DNA of 64,000 bases from assembly GCF_031458325.1 (NCBI RefSeq), contig NZ_JAVDYG010000001.1:3782001-3846000 (forward strand), written 5' to 3'. The position numbers and the translations under genes were made by a program. This DNA comes from Nocardioides marmoribigeumensis (GTDB taxonomy: Bacteria; Actinomycetota; Actinomycetes; Propionibacteriales; Nocardioidaceae). Shown here in pieces: positions 28,394-38,141 of this stretch. How positions within the stretch are numbered: the stretch's first letter is position 1; each line of letters opens with the position of its first letter. The notes below the pieces were generated by a model that searched no databases, had not been told where the DNA came from, and saw nothing but the letters and a program-made list of their open reading frames with translations.

Positions 28394-28843
28394 GTGCGGG
28401 TCTACCTCCCCGCGGGTCCGGCCCTGCTGCGCGAGCTCCAGGAGACCGGCCGGCTCGCTGCCGACCCGGAGCGCACGGCCTACGCCGTGACACCCGAGGT
28501 GTGCGCCGAGCTCGGCGTGGGCGCCGACGACGAGGAGGCGGAGTACGCCGTCCTGGCGGTCGCCGCGGCCGACGCCGTCGCGCTCACCGGCGAGGTCGCC
28601 CGCCGGGTCGTGCTCGTGCTCGAGACGAACGCCACCGCCCGCGAGGGTGCCCTGGTCTCGGTGCCGCACGAGGTGCCGCTGAAGCGGGTCGAGGCGGTCC
28701 AGGCCGACGACGCCGACGCGGAGCCGCTGGTGCGCGCCGCGCGCGACGGCGACTCGTCCGCGACGGCGGCGCTGGAGGACCACGACCTCGGCTGGTTCGC
28801 CACCCAGGAGCTCGGCCAGGTCCTCGAGGTCCTTCGCGGCTAG
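28394..28843 (+). CDS. DUF6912-like actinobacterial protein
   Basis: 149 aa from GTG 28394 with GAGGAG 7 nt upstream. It begins VRVYLPAGPALLRELQETGRL and has a conserved AYAVTPEVCAELG...EEAEYAVLAVAAADAV stretch, then RRVVLVLET. Acidic overall, no membrane segment. I match it to DUF6912 by this start and the middle motif. Function unknown. It is probably co-transcribed with the acyltransferase-like gene. Confidence 0.72.
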   Translation: MRVYLPAGPALLRELQETGRLAADPERTAYAVTPEVCAELGVGADDEEAEYAVLAVAAADAVALTGEVARRVVLVLETNATAREGALVSVPHEVPLKRVEAVQADDADAEPLVRAARDGDSSATAALEDHDLGWFATQELGQVLEVLRG

Positions 28844-28905
28844 GTTTCGGGGTTCGGTCCGCTCGCACCTCAGCCAGCGCGGAGGGTCGTGGCACGATCG
28901 GGGTC

Positions 28906-30534
28906 ATGGACGCCGTGACGCACACCCCGCAGCCGGTGAACGAGCCCAACCTCACCTACGCCCCCGGCAGCCCCGAGCGCGAGGCGCTCCTCGCCGAGCT
29001 GGTCCGCCAGGAGGCCGAGCAGCCCGACCTGCCGGCCGTCATCGGCGGCGAGCACACGATGGGCGGAGGCCCCGAGCACCGCGTGGTGCAGCCCCACGAC
29101 CACCAGCACGTGATCGGCGTGACCAAGGCGGCCAGCAAGGCCGACACGAGGGCGGCGATCGCCGCGGCGACCGAGGCGGCCCCGGCCTGGCGGGCGCTGT
29201 CGTTCGACGACCGCGCGGCGATCCTGCTCAAGGCCGCCGACCTGCTCGCCGGTCCGTGGCGGCAGCAGCTCAACGCCGCGACCATGCTCGGGCAGTCCAA
29301 GACCGCGTTCCAGGCCGAGATCGACGCGGCGTGCGAGCTGATCGACTTCTGGCGGTTCAACGTCCACTTCGCGCGGCAGGTCCTCGCCGAGCAGCCGATC
29401 GCCAACTCGCCGGGGGTGTGGAACCGCACCGACCACCGTCCGCTCGAGGGCTTCGTCTACGCGGTGACCCCGTTCAACTTCACCGCGATCGCCGGCAACC
29501 TGCCGACCGCGCCGGCCCTCATGGGCAACACCGTCATCTGGAAGCCGTCGCTGACCCAGCAGCGCGCCGCCAGCCTCACCATGGAGCTGCTCGAGGAGGC
29601 AGGGATGCCCCCGGGCGTGATCAACCTGCTGCCCGGGCCCGGACCCGAGGTCTCCGACGTCGCGCTGGCCCACCCCGACCTCGCGGGGCTGCACTTCACC
29701 GGCTCGACGCCGACCTTCCAGTCGCTGTGGCGCACGATCGGGGACAACCTGACCCGCTTCCGCTCCTACCCCCGCATCGTGGGGGAGACCGGGGGCAAGG
29801 ACTTCGTCGTCGCGCACCCCTCGGCCGACCCCGACGTGCTGCGCACCGCGCTGATCCGCGGCGCCTTCGAGTACCAGGGCCAGAAGTGCTCCGCCGCGTC
29901 CAGGGCGTACGTCGCGCGGTCGGTCTGGGAGCGCATCAAGGACCAGCTGGTGGAGGAGACCGAGGCGATCGCCGTGGGTGACGTCACCGACCTGTCCAGC
30001 TTCATGGGCGCGGTGATCGACGACCGGGCGTTCGACAAGCACCGCCGGGCGATCAACCGGGCGAAGCGCTCCTCCAAGCTCGAGGTGCTGGCCGGCGGCA
30101 AGGTCGACGACAGCGTGGGGTGGTTCGTCCGCCCGACGATCGTGGAGTCCTCGACCCCCGACGACGAGATGTTCCGCACCGAGTACTTCGGGCCGATCCT
30201 CGCGGTCTCGGTCTTCGACGACGACCGCTTCGAGGACGCCGTCGACCAGATGGAGTCGTTCGCGCCCTACGCCCTCACCGGGTCGGTGGTCGCGCAGGAC
30301 CGCCGGGCCGTGGCGTGGGCGAGCGAGCGCCTGCGGTTCGCCGCGGGCAACTTCTACGTCAACGACAAGCCGACGGGCGCGGTCGTGGGGCAGCAGCCGT
30401 TCGGCGGTGGTCGGGCCTCGGGCACCAACGACAAGGCGGGCGCGGCCAGCAACCTGCTGCGGTGGACCTCCCCGCGCAGCATCAAGGAGACGCTGGTCCC
30501 GCCGACCGACTACCGCTACCCGTCCATGGGCTGA
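28906..30534 (+). CDS. pruA: L-glutamate gamma-semialdehyde (1-pyrroline-5-carboxylate) dehydrogenase
   Basis: NAD-dependent oxidation of glutamate semialdehyde to glutamate, the last step of proline catabolism. 542 aa from ATG 28906. Features of the class-4 ALDH branch: FIDFWRFN-like ELIDFWRFNVHF, VTPFNFTAIAGNLPTAPALMGNTVIWKPS, LHFTGSTPTF, the Glu loop GETGGKDF, and the catalytic Cys in YQGQKCSAASR (about residue 328). It ends ETLVPPTDYRYPSMG. No proline dehydrogenase gene is adjacent. The glutamate it makes is the substrate of the gdh gene at 31776. Confidence 0.96.
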   Translation: MDAVTHTPQPVNEPNLTYAPGSPEREALLAELVRQEAEQPDLPAVIGGEHTMGGGPEHRVVQPHDHQHVIGVTKAASKADTRAAIAAATEAAPAWRALSFDDRAAILLKAADLLAGPWRQQLNAATMLGQSKTAFQAEIDAACELIDFWRFNVHFARQVLAEQPIANSPGVWNRTDHRPLEGFVYAVTPFNFTAIAGNLPTAPALMGNTVIWKPSLTQQRAASLTMELLEEAGMPPGVINLLPGPGPEVSDVALAHPDLAGLHFTGSTPTFQSLWRTIGDNLTRFRSYPRIVGETGGKDFVVAHPSADPDVLRTALIRGAFEYQGQKCSAASRAYVARSVWERIKDQLVEETEAIAVGDVTDLSSFMGAVIDDRAFDKHRRAINRAKRSSKLEVLAGGKVDDSVGWFVRPTIVESSTPDDEMFRTEYFGPILAVSVFDDDRFEDAVDQMESFAPYALTGSVVAQDRRAVAWASERLRFAAGNFYVNDKPTGAVVGQQPFGGGRASGTNDKAGAASNLLRWTSPRSIKETLVPPTDYRYPSMG

Positions 30535-30538
30535 GCCG

Positions 30539-30739
30539 GTGAGCCCCGTCTGGCTGGTGGCCCAGCACCTCGGGAGCCTGCACGGCTACGAGAAGCTGCT
30601 CGTGCTCCTCGTGGCCTTCGGGCCGTTCGTGGTGCTGTGGTTCGCCGTGCGCTACGCCAACCGGCGCAACGCCGCCGAGGACGCCCAGGACACGCAGGAC
30701 GCGCGGGACGACCTCAGCGGTCGCCCGCCAACCACCTGA
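30539..30739 (+). CDS. Small single-pass membrane protein
   Basis: 66 aa from GTG 30539, 4 bp after the pruA stop. One transmembrane helix at about residues 18-38 (KLLVLLVAFGPFVVLWFAV), then a charged Asp/Gln/Arg-rich tail (AAEDAQDTQDARDDL). Its 3' end overlaps the convergent DUF2505 gene by 26 bp. No family recognised. Confidence 0.6.
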   Translation: MSPVWLVAQHLGSLHGYEKLLVLLVAFGPFVVLWFAVRYANRRNAAEDAQDTQDARDDLSGRPPTT

Positions 30740-31199
30740 GGCCGGTCTCGCGCTCGCGGCGCAGGCCGCTGCCGAGGATCTTGCCGATCAGCCCCTCGAG
30801 CTTGCCGCCGACCAGCGGGATGTTGACCTTGACCTCGGCGTCGAACAGCTCGGTGCTGGTGCCGTCACCGTTGTCGACCAGCGTGATGCGGCCGCGCAGG
30901 TGGCCGGGCTTGCCCGGGATGGAGATGTCCAGCCTCGCGGCGTCGGCGGAGGTCCACTCCTCGTGCTGCACGGTCTCCACCGAGTCGCCGATCACCTTGC
31001 GCGCGGCACCGGGGGCGTCGCTGGTGTCCTGGCGCTGCCGGACCTCGACGGTCGAGGGCGGCTCGGAGGAGGAGACGCTCACGCTGTGGCTCAAGGCGTC
31101 CTGGGAGGCGCACACCGCCTCGCGGAAGGCCGGGTCGAGCAGCATCGCGAGGACCTCGGAGGCCGGGGCGGGGTAGTCGTGGACGCGCTCGAACTTCAC
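30714..31199 (-). CDS. DUF2505 family protein, copy 1
   Basis: 161 aa from ATG 31199. A SRPBCC/START-like fold is expected for DUF2505: MKFERVHDYPAPASEVLAMLLDPAFREAV, TSADAARLDISIPGKPGHLRGRITL, VKVNIPLVGGKLEGLIGKIL. It is coupled to its paralogue by an ATGA overlap. Hydrophobic-ligand binding is inferred from the fold; no substrate is known. Confidence 0.85.
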   Translation of the reverse strand: MKFERVHDYPAPASEVLAMLLDPAFREAVCASQDALSHSVSVSSSEPPSTVEVRQRQDTSDAPGAARKVIGDSVETVQHEEWTSADAARLDISIPGKPGHLRGRITLVDNGDGTSTELFDAEVKVNIPLVGGKLEGLIGKILGSGLRRERETGLRWLAGDR

Positions 31200-31690
31200 G
31201 CGCGCTCTCCCTTGTCACCACGGAGCCACGCGACGCCGGCGGCCGCCTCCTTCTCGCGGCCCTGGACGAACAGGTCGCCCATCACCTTCTCGAGCTTGCC
31301 GCCGATGAGGGGGACCGAGACCTTGCACTCGCCCTCGAACTGCTGGGTGGTGCGGCCCCCGATCTCGCTGAGGCGGTAGCCGCCGGTGACCCGGGTCGGC
31401 TTGCCCGGGGTCGTGATCTCCAGGTGCGAGCTGGCCTGGCTGTCCCAGGTCTCCACCACGACGGCCTGCGTGGTCTCCCCGGCGAACTTCGTCGCGAACG
31501 ACGGCACGCCCTGGACGGGCTGCACCTGGTCCATGCGCACCTGGGTGACCTCGTCCTGCTGGGTGACGTCGACCTTCACCTCGATCACCCCCGAGGCCTT
31601 GGCGGCGTGCTCCCGGAAGGCGGGATCGGTGAGCATGGCGAACACCTCGGCCAGCGGGGCGTCGTACGTCGTCGTGTGGCTGAGCTTCAT
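31196..31690 (-). CDS. DUF2505 family protein, copy 2
   Basis: 164 aa from ATG 31690 (a longer in-frame read to 31945 is antisense to the gdh start). Clearly paralogous to the next gene: MKLSHTTTYDAPLAEVFAMLTDPAFREHAAKAS, HLEITTPGKPTRVTGGYRL, CKVSVPLIGGKLEKVMGDLF. A tandem duplication is likely. It is divergent from gdh with 85 bp between starts. Function unknown beyond the SRPBCC-type fold. Confidence 0.85.
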   Translation of the reverse strand: MKLSHTTTYDAPLAEVFAMLTDPAFREHAAKASGVIEVKVDVTQQDEVTQVRMDQVQPVQGVPSFATKFAGETTQAVVVETWDSQASSHLEITTPGKPTRVTGGYRLSEIGGRTTQQFEGECKVSVPLIGGKLEKVMGDLFVQGREKEAAAGVAWLRGDKGERA

Positions 31691-31762
31691 GGCTCGCATC
31701 CTGCCGCATCCGCGACGCGGCACGTCGCAGATGGGGTGGTTGGCAGCGGATCGGAGGCGCAA

Positions 31763-31768
31763 TAGTGT
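31763..31768 (+). promoter_or_regulatory. -10 element of a predicted leaderless gdh promoter
   Basis: TAGTGT lies 7 nt before GTG 31776. No Shine-Dalgarno sequence is visible. Confidence 0.45.
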
Positions 31769-31775
31769 CGAAGAC

Positions 31776-34700
31776 GTGCCCACCACCAAGTCCGCAGACC
31801 CCAAGGACGAGCTGATCGTGAAGGCCGCCGCGACGGCCAGTGGCAAGAAGGGGACGGGCACGCCGCCCAGAGCGGCCCTGGAGGCGCTGCTGAGGCAGTA
31901 CTGGCGCCACGTCGCCTTCGAGGACCTCGGCGAGCGCGCCGACACCGACGTGCTGGGGGCGGCCCTGAGCCACTACCGCCTGGCGGAGAGGCGGCTTCCC
32001 GGCGTCGCCAACGTGCGCGCGTTCACCCCGACCGTGGCGGAGCACGGCTGGTCGGCGGGCGGGCACACGGTCGTCGAGGTGGTCACCGACGACATGTCGT
32101 TCCTGGTCGACTCGGTGACGATGGAGCTCAACGACGAAGGGCGGGGGGTGCACCTGGTCGTCCACCCGCAGCTCATCGTGCGCCGCACGCTCACCGGCGA
32201 GCTGGTCGAGGTGATCGAGGACGAGTCGACCCAGGTCGAGTCCGAGCACGACGTGCTGCGCGAGTCGTGGATGCACGTCGAGATCGACCGCGACGCCAGC
32301 CAGGCCGAGCTGGACCGCACTGTCTCGCGCCTGCAGAAGGTGCTCAGCGACGTGCGCGAGTCCGTCGAGGACTGGGAGAAGATGCGCCAGCAGGTGCTCG
32401 ACGTGATCGACGACCTGCGGGCGCAGCCGCCCGCCTCGCTCCCGCAGTACGAGGTCGAGCAGGGCATCGACCTGCTCAGCTGGCTGGCCGACGACCACTT
32501 CACGTTCCTCGGCTACCGCGAGTACCTCCTCGGCGAGGAGGCCGGCGAGGAGGTGCTGCGCGCGGTCACCGGGACCGGGCTCGGCATCCTGCGTGCCGAC
32601 CAGACGATGTCGACGTCCTTCGGCAAGATGCCGCCCCTGGTGCGGGAGAAGGCGCGCGAGCTCAAGCTCCTGGTGCTGGCCAAGGCCAACTCCAAGTCGA
32701 CGGTCCACCGGCCCGCCTACCTCGACTACGTCGGGGTCAAGACCTTCGACGAGTCGGGCGCGGTCGTGGGGGAGCGGCGCTTCCTCGGCCTCTACTCCTC
32801 CACGGCCTACACCGAGTCCCTCACGCGCATCCCGCTGCTGCGGGAGAAGGCCTACGCCGTCATCGAGTCCGCCGGAGTCGAGCGCGCCAGCCACACCGGC
32901 AAGGCGCTCATGGACGTGCTGGAGAACTACCCGCGCGACGAGCTCTTCCAGACCCCGCTCGAGGACCTCCAGCCGATCGCGATGGCGGTGCTGCAGACGC
33001 GGGAGCGGCGGCAGGTGCGTCTCTTCGTCCGCTACGACGCCTATCGCCGGTTCCTGTCCTGCCTGGTCTACCTGCCGCGGGACCGCTACAACACCGGCGT
33101 CCGCGAGCGGATCTCGGCGATCCTGCTCAAGGAGCTGGGCGGGGAGACCATCGAGTACACCGCTCGCGTCTCGGAGTCGATGCTCGCGCGGCTGCACTTC
33201 GTGGTGCGGCCGCCCCGGGGCCAGACGGTGGAGGGCGAGGTCGCCGTCCCCGAGCTGGAGCAGAAGCTCGCCGAGGCCGCCCGCTCGTGGGAGGACGACT
33301 TCGTCGCCGCCGTCCGCGAGGAGTACGGCGAGTCCAAGGGCTCGGCGCTCGCCCGGAAGTACGCCGACTCGTTCCCCGAGGCCTACAAGGAGGACTACAA
33401 GGCCCGCACGGGCGCGGTCGACATCGGTCAGCTCGAGGCGATCGAGGGCGACGAGGGCATCGGGCTGTCGTTCTACCGGCCGGTGGACTGCGGCGCCAAC
33501 GAGGCCCGGCTGAAGATCTACCGCATCGGCGGCCCGCTGTCGCTGAGCGAGGTGCTGCCGATCCTGTCGTCGATGGGTGTCGAGGTCGTCGACGAGTGGC
33601 CCTACGAGCTGGAGGGCCTCGACCGCGAGACCCACCTCTACGACTTCGGCCTGCGGCACCACCGCCCCGTGTCGTGGGAGGCGCGCGAGCTGGTGCAGGA
33701 CGCGATCGCCGCGGTCTGGTACGCCCGCAACGAGGCCGACGGGTTCAACGCGCTCGTCCTCGACGCCGAGCTCGACTGGCGCCAGGCGACCGTGCTCCGC
33801 GCCTACGCGAAGTACATGCGCCAGGGCGGCACACCGTTCGCGCAGGACTACATCGAGGGCGCGCTGCTCAACAACGCGCCGATCACGCGCATGCTGGTGC
33901 AGCTGTTCGAGGCGCGGTTCGACCCCGGCTTCACCGGGGACCGCGGCGAGCGGTGCACCGAGCTCGAGGGGCGGATCGAGCGCGCGCTCGAGGACGTCGC
34001 CAGCCTGGACCAGGACCGCATCCTGCGCTCCTACCTCACGGTCGTCAACGCCACGCTGCGGACGAACTTCTACCAGTCCGGGGGCGAGGACGGCACGGGC
34101 GGTCCCAAGCCCTACATCTCCTTCAAGCTCGAGCCGAGCGCGATCCCCGAGCTGCCCGAGCCGCGACCGCGGTTCGAGATCTTCGTCTACTCGCCGCGGG
34201 TCGAGGGCGTCCACCTGCGGTTCGGTCCCGTGGCGCGTGGCGGTCTGCGCTGGAGCGACCGTCGCGACGACTTCCGCACCGAGGTGCTGGGGCTGGTCAA
34301 GGCACAGATGGTGAAGAACTCGGTGATCGTGCCCGTCGGCTCCAAGGGCGGGTTCTTCCCCAAGCAGCTGCCCGACCCGGCCAAGGACCGCGAGGCCTGG
34401 CTGGCGGAGGGCAAGGCCTGCTACCGCATGTTCATCTCGGGCCTGCTCGACCTCACCGACAACCTCGTGGACGGCGAGGCGGTGCCGCCGCGCGACGTCG
34501 TACGCCACGACGGGGACGACACCTACCTGGTCGTCGCGGCCGACAAGGGCACCGCGACGTTCTCGGACATCGCCAACGAGATCTCCCAGTCCTACGGCTA
34601 CTGGCTGGGCGACGCCTTCGCCTCGGGCGGCTCGGTCGGCTACGACCACAAGGCGATGGGCATCACCGCGCGCGGCGCGTGGGAGTCGGTCAAGCGCCAC

Positions 34701-36677
34701 TTCCGCGAGGAGGGGGTGGACTGCCAGCACGAGGACTTCACCTGCGTCGGCATCGGTGACATGTCCGGTGACGTCTTCGGCAACGGGATGCTGCTCTCGG
34801 AGCACACGCGCCTGGTCGCGGCCTTCGACCACCGCGACATCTTCCTGGACCCCTCACCCGACGCCGCGACGTCCTTCGCCGAGCGCAAGCGGCTCTTCGA
34901 CCTGCCGCGGTCGAGCTGGCAGGACTACGACCACACCCTGATCTCCGCGGGGGGCGGCGTCTACTCCCGCAGCAGCAAGTCGATCCCCGTGGGCGAGGAG
35001 GTCCGCCGGTCCCTCGGCATCGCGGGCGACCGGTCCACGATGACGCCGCAGGAGCTGATGCGCGCGATCCTGCTCGCCGACGTGGACCTGCTGTGGAACG
35101 GCGGCATCGGCACCTACGTCAAGGCCTCGACCGAGAGCCACGCCGACGTTGGGGACAAGGCCAACGACGCGATCCGGGTCAACGGCTCGCAGCTGCGCTG
35201 CCGGTGCGTGGGCGAGGGCGGCAACCTCGGGCTCACCCAGCTCGGGCGCATCGAGTACGCCCGCGAGGGCCGTGGCGGCGAGGGCGGCCGGATCAACACC
35301 GACTTCATCGACAACTCCGCCGGGGTGGACACGTCCGACCACGAGGTCAACATCAAGATCCTGCTCGACCGCGTGGTGCGCGACGGCGACCTGACCCAGA
35401 AGCAGCGCAACGACCTGCTCGCCTCGATGACCGACGAGGTCGGGGCGCTGGTCCTGGTCGACAACTACGAGCAGAACGTCGCGATGTCCGGGGCCGACAT
35501 GCAGGCCGCGCCGCTGGCGCACGTGCACGAGGACTGGATGCAGCGGCTCGAGCGCGAGGGCCACCTCGACCGGGCCCTGGAGTTCCTCCCCACCACCGAG
35601 GAGCTCCAGGCGCGCATCGAGCAGGGCGAGGGGCTGTCCTCGCCCGAGCTCGCGGTCCTGCTGTCCTACACCAAGATCGTGCTGGCCCAGGAGCTCGTCG
35701 AGACCGACCTGCCGGACGACCCGTTCCTCGAGGTCGACCTGCTGGAGTACTTCCCGGAGAAGATGCGGACGACGTACGCCGACCAGATCCGCCAGCACCC
35801 GCTGCGCCGCGAGATCGTCACCACCGCCACGGTCAACGCGCTGATCAACGGCGCCGGGATCACCTTCTACCACCGGCTCTCGGAGGAGACCGGCTCCTCG
35901 GCCGAGGAGATCGTCCGGGCCAACTTCGTGGCGCGCGAGATCTACGGCTCGCGGCCCTTCGTGGACACGGTGTTCTCCTACGACAACCGCATCGCCACGC
36001 GCACGCAGATGATGATGCGGCTGCAGATGCGCACCCTGGTCGAGCGCGCGACGCGGTGGCTGCTCAACAACCGCCGGCCGCCGCTGGACAGCCAGGCCAC
36101 GGTCGACTGGTTCCGGCCGATGGTCGCCGACCTGCTCGAGCAGATGCCCGACATCGTGGTCGGTGAGCAGCGCGACCTCTTCGACAAGTGGCGCACCGGG
36201 TTGGAGGAGCAGGGCGTCCCTGCCGACCTCGCGCGCCGCGCGGCGATCCTGCCGCTGTGCTACTCGCTGCTGTCGGTGGTCGAGACCGCCCGGCGCGACG
36301 ACCTCGACCCGCTGCTGGTGGCCAGGACCCACCTGCTGGTGGGCGAGAAGCTGAGCCTGCCGATCCTGATCCAGCGCATCCTCGACCTGCCCCGCACCGA
36401 CCGCTGGCAGACGATGGCGCGCGCGGCGCTGCGCGACGACCTCTACTCCGTGCACGCGGCCCTCACCTCGCAGGTGATCGACCGCACCGGCGGGGCCGAC
36501 GACGGGGACTCCTCCGAGGAGGCTGTGGCGCGGCGGATCGCCACGTGGGAGGACGGCGACGGCGTGCTGGTCGAGCGGGCCGTGCAGACGCTCCGCGAGA
36601 TCTGCACCGACGACCGGGCGGACCTGGCGCGGATGTCGGTGGGCCTGCGGGTCGTGCGCACCCTGCTGTCGTCCTGA
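31776..36677 (+). CDS. gdh: NAD-specific glutamate dehydrogenase, giant (GDH180) class
   Basis: Oxidative deamination of glutamate to 2-oxoglutarate with NAD. 1633 aa from GTG 31776, the normal length of the actinobacterial large tetrameric class. Long N-terminal ACT-like regulatory segments (about 1-700) include DDMSFLVDSVTMELN and FTFLGYREYLLG. The catalytic domain follows: VHLRFGPVARGGLRWSDRRDDFRTEVLGLVKAQMVKNSVIVPVGSKGGF (catalytic Lys), then CVGIGDMSGDVFGNGMLLS and ADVDLLWNGGIGTYVKA. C-terminal helical domains end at TLLSS. Complete. With pruA it forms a proline-to-2-oxoglutarate route. Confidence 0.96.
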   Translation: MPTTKSADPKDELIVKAAATASGKKGTGTPPRAALEALLRQYWRHVAFEDLGERADTDVLGAALSHYRLAERRLPGVANVRAFTPTVAEHGWSAGGHTVVEVVTDDMSFLVDSVTMELNDEGRGVHLVVHPQLIVRRTLTGELVEVIEDESTQVESEHDVLRESWMHVEIDRDASQAELDRTVSRLQKVLSDVRESVEDWEKMRQQVLDVIDDLRAQPPASLPQYEVEQGIDLLSWLADDHFTFLGYREYLLGEEAGEEVLRAVTGTGLGILRADQTMSTSFGKMPPLVREKARELKLLVLAKANSKSTVHRPAYLDYVGVKTFDESGAVVGERRFLGLYSSTAYTESLTRIPLLREKAYAVIESAGVERASHTGKALMDVLENYPRDELFQTPLEDLQPIAMAVLQTRERRQVRLFVRYDAYRRFLSCLVYLPRDRYNTGVRERISAILLKELGGETIEYTARVSESMLARLHFVVRPPRGQTVEGEVAVPELEQKLAEAARSWEDDFVAAVREEYGESKGSALARKYADSFPEAYKEDYKARTGAVDIGQLEAIEGDEGIGLSFYRPVDCGANEARLKIYRIGGPLSLSEVLPILSSMGVEVVDEWPYELEGLDRETHLYDFGLRHHRPVSWEARELVQDAIAAVWYARNEADGFNALVLDAELDWRQATVLRAYAKYMRQGGTPFAQDYIEGALLNNAPITRMLVQLFEARFDPGFTGDRGERCTELEGRIERALEDVASLDQDRILRSYLTVVNATLRTNFYQSGGEDGTGGPKPYISFKLEPSAIPELPEPRPRFEIFVYSPRVEGVHLRFGPVARGGLRWSDRRDDFRTEVLGLVKAQMVKNSVIVPVGSKGGFFPKQLPDPAKDREAWLAEGKACYRMFISGLLDLTDNLVDGEAVPPRDVVRHDGDDTYLVVAADKGTATFSDIANEISQSYGYWLGDAFASGGSVGYDHKAMGITARGAWESVKRHFREEGVDCQHEDFTCVGIGDMSGDVFGNGMLLSEHTRLVAAFDHRDIFLDPSPDAATSFAERKRLFDLPRSSWQDYDHTLISAGGGVYSRSSKSIPVGEEVRRSLGIAGDRSTMTPQELMRAILLADVDLLWNGGIGTYVKASTESHADVGDKANDAIRVNGSQLRCRCVGEGGNLGLTQLGRIEYAREGRGGEGGRINTDFIDNSAGVDTSDHEVNIKILLDRVVRDGDLTQKQRNDLLASMTDEVGALVLVDNYEQNVAMSGADMQAAPLAHVHEDWMQRLEREGHLDRALEFLPTTEELQARIEQGEGLSSPELAVLLSYTKIVLAQELVETDLPDDPFLEVDLLEYFPEKMRTTYADQIRQHPLRREIVTTATVNALINGAGITFYHRLSEETGSSAEEIVRANFVAREIYGSRPFVDTVFSYDNRIATRTQMMMRLQMRTLVERATRWLLNNRRPPLDSQATVDWFRPMVADLLEQMPDIVVGEQRDLFDKWRTGLEEQGVPADLARRAAILPLCYSLLSVVETARRDDLDPLLVARTHLLVGEKLSLPILIQRILDLPRTDRWQTMARAALRDDLYSVHAALTSQVIDRTGGADDGDSSEEAVARRIATWEDGDGVLVERAVQTLREICTDDRADLARMSVGLRVVRTLLSS

Positions 36678-36707
36678 CCAGCCGCTGGCCGGGATGGTCG
36701 CGACCAC

Positions 36708-36713
36708 TACCGT
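36708..36713 (+). promoter_or_regulatory. -10 element of a predicted leaderless amidase promoter
   Basis: TACCGT lies 6 nt before ATG 36720; no ribosome-binding site is present. Confidence 0.4.
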
Positions 36714-36719
36714 GACGCC

Positions 36720-38141
36720 ATGACTGACGAGCTCCTCTGGTCCGGCGTCTCCGGGCAGGCCACCGCGGTGGCCGCGGGCGAGGTCAGCGCCGCGGCGCTG
36801 CTCGAGGCGACGCTGGCCCGCATCGAGCAGGTGGACCCGACGCTCCACGCGTTCACGGTGGTGGCCGCCGACGCGGCGCGGGCCGAGGCCGCCGCCCGCG
36901 ATGCCGCGCAGGCCGCGGGGGAGCCGCTCGGCCCGCTGCACGGCGTGCCCGTCGCGATCAAGGACGAGAACGACGTCGCCGGCCTGGTGACCAGCTTCGG
37001 CGGCCACGGCAACAGCGAGCCGGTCGCCGAGGACGGCGAGGCGACGCGCCTGCTGCGTGAGGCCGGAGCGGTGGTGGTGGGCAAGACCAACCTGCCCGAG
37101 TTCGGGCAGTTCCCGTTCACCGAGTCCGAGCGCTTCGGCAACACCCTCAACCCGTGGGACACCTCCCGGACTCCCGGGGGCTCTTCCGGGGGCACCGCGG
37201 CCGCGGTCGCCTCGGGCATGGTCGCGGCCGCGATCGGTGGGGACGGGGGCGGCTCGATCCGCATTCCCTCGGCCTGCTGCGGCCTCTTCGGCCTCAAGCC
37301 CACCCGCGGCAGGGTCTCGGCGTCCCCGTGGCCGGACCTGTGGGGGAGCCTCGGAGTGATCGGCCCGCTCACCCGGTCCGTGCTCGACAGCGCCCTGGTG
37401 TACGACGTCCTGCGCGACCGCGTGACCCCGACCGACCGCTGGCGGGCCCCGGACAGCACCTCGTTCGTCGACGCCGCCCGGTCCGGCGGCGACGGGTCCG
37501 CCCCCCGGCTGCGGATCGGCTGGACCCCCAGGTCGACGGTGCCGGGGGTGAAGCCGAGCGCCGAGCAGGCGCAGGCCCTGCGTGAGACGGTGACGCTGCT
37601 GGGCGACCTCGGGCACGAGGTGGTCGAGGTCGCCCCTCGCTACCCCGACGTGACCGCCGCCTTCCTCCCCCAGCTCTTCGGTGCGGTGCGCGAGGAGACC
37701 CGGCGCGTGCAGCACCCCGACCGGCTGGAGAAGCGCACCCGCGAGATGGCGCGGCTGGGCGTGTGGGCGACGCCGCGGGTGGTCGCGGCCGCCGAACGGC
37801 GCGGGGAGCGCATCGCCGAGATCGTGGACGCGCGGGTCTTCGGGCTCGTCGACGTGCTGCTCACCCCGACGATCCCCGGCCTGCCGCCTCCGGTGGGCGC
37901 GGTCGAGGGCCGCTCGGCCGTCCCGTCCCTGCTCGCGAGCACCCCGATGGTCGGCTACTGCGCGATCTGGAACGTCACGGGCCACCCGGCCGCGGCGGTC
38001 CCCGCCGGGCTCAGCCCCGACGACCTGCCCACCTCGGTCCAGCTGGTCGCACGGCGCGGGGCCGAGACCACGCTGCTCGCGCTGGCCGCCGAGATCGAGA
38101 AGGCGCGCCCCTGGGCGGGCCGACGGCCGGTGGTGTCATGA
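36720..38141 (+). CDS. Amidase signature family enzyme
   Basis: 473 aa. Ser-cisSer-Lys amidase: catalytic Lys in VPVAIKDENDVAG (about residue 81), the signature GGSSGGTAAAVASGMVAAAIGGDGGGSIRIPSACCG (about 153-188) with both serines, then FGLKPTRGRVS. The C-terminal MVGYCAIWNVTGHPAAAVPAG is typical. The substrate is unknown; relatives include enantioselective amidases and 6-aminohexanoate-cyclic-dimer hydrolase types. It is not GatA, since no gatB or gatC is near. It overlaps the SDR gene by 4 bp. Confidence 0.92.
   Translation: MTDELLWSGVSGQATAVAAGEVSAAALLEATLARIEQVDPTLHAFTVVAADAARAEAAARDAAQAAGEPLGPLHGVPVAIKDENDVAGLVTSFGGHGNSEPVAEDGEATRLLREAGAVVVGKTNLPEFGQFPFTESERFGNTLNPWDTSRTPGGSSGGTAAAVASGMVAAAIGGDGGGSIRIPSACCGLFGLKPTRGRVSASPWPDLWGSLGVIGPLTRSVLDSALVYDVLRDRVTPTDRWRAPDSTSFVDAARSGGDGSAPRLRIGWTPRSTVPGVKPSAEQAQALRETVTLLGDLGHEVVEVAPRYPDVTAAFLPQLFGAVREETRRVQHPDRLEKRTREMARLGVWATPRVVAAAERRGERIAEIVDARVFGLVDVLLTPTIPGLPPPVGAVEGRSAVPSLLASTPMVGYCAIWNVTGHPAAAVPAGLSPDDLPTSVQLVARRGAETTLLALAAEIEKARPWAGRRPVVS

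Noticed and set aside
31215-34832. 1205-codon minus-strand frame opposite gdh
   Set aside because: Shadow frame; it covers the conserved gdh catalytic region and has no domain features. Its 3' end also runs through the DUF2505 gene out of frame.
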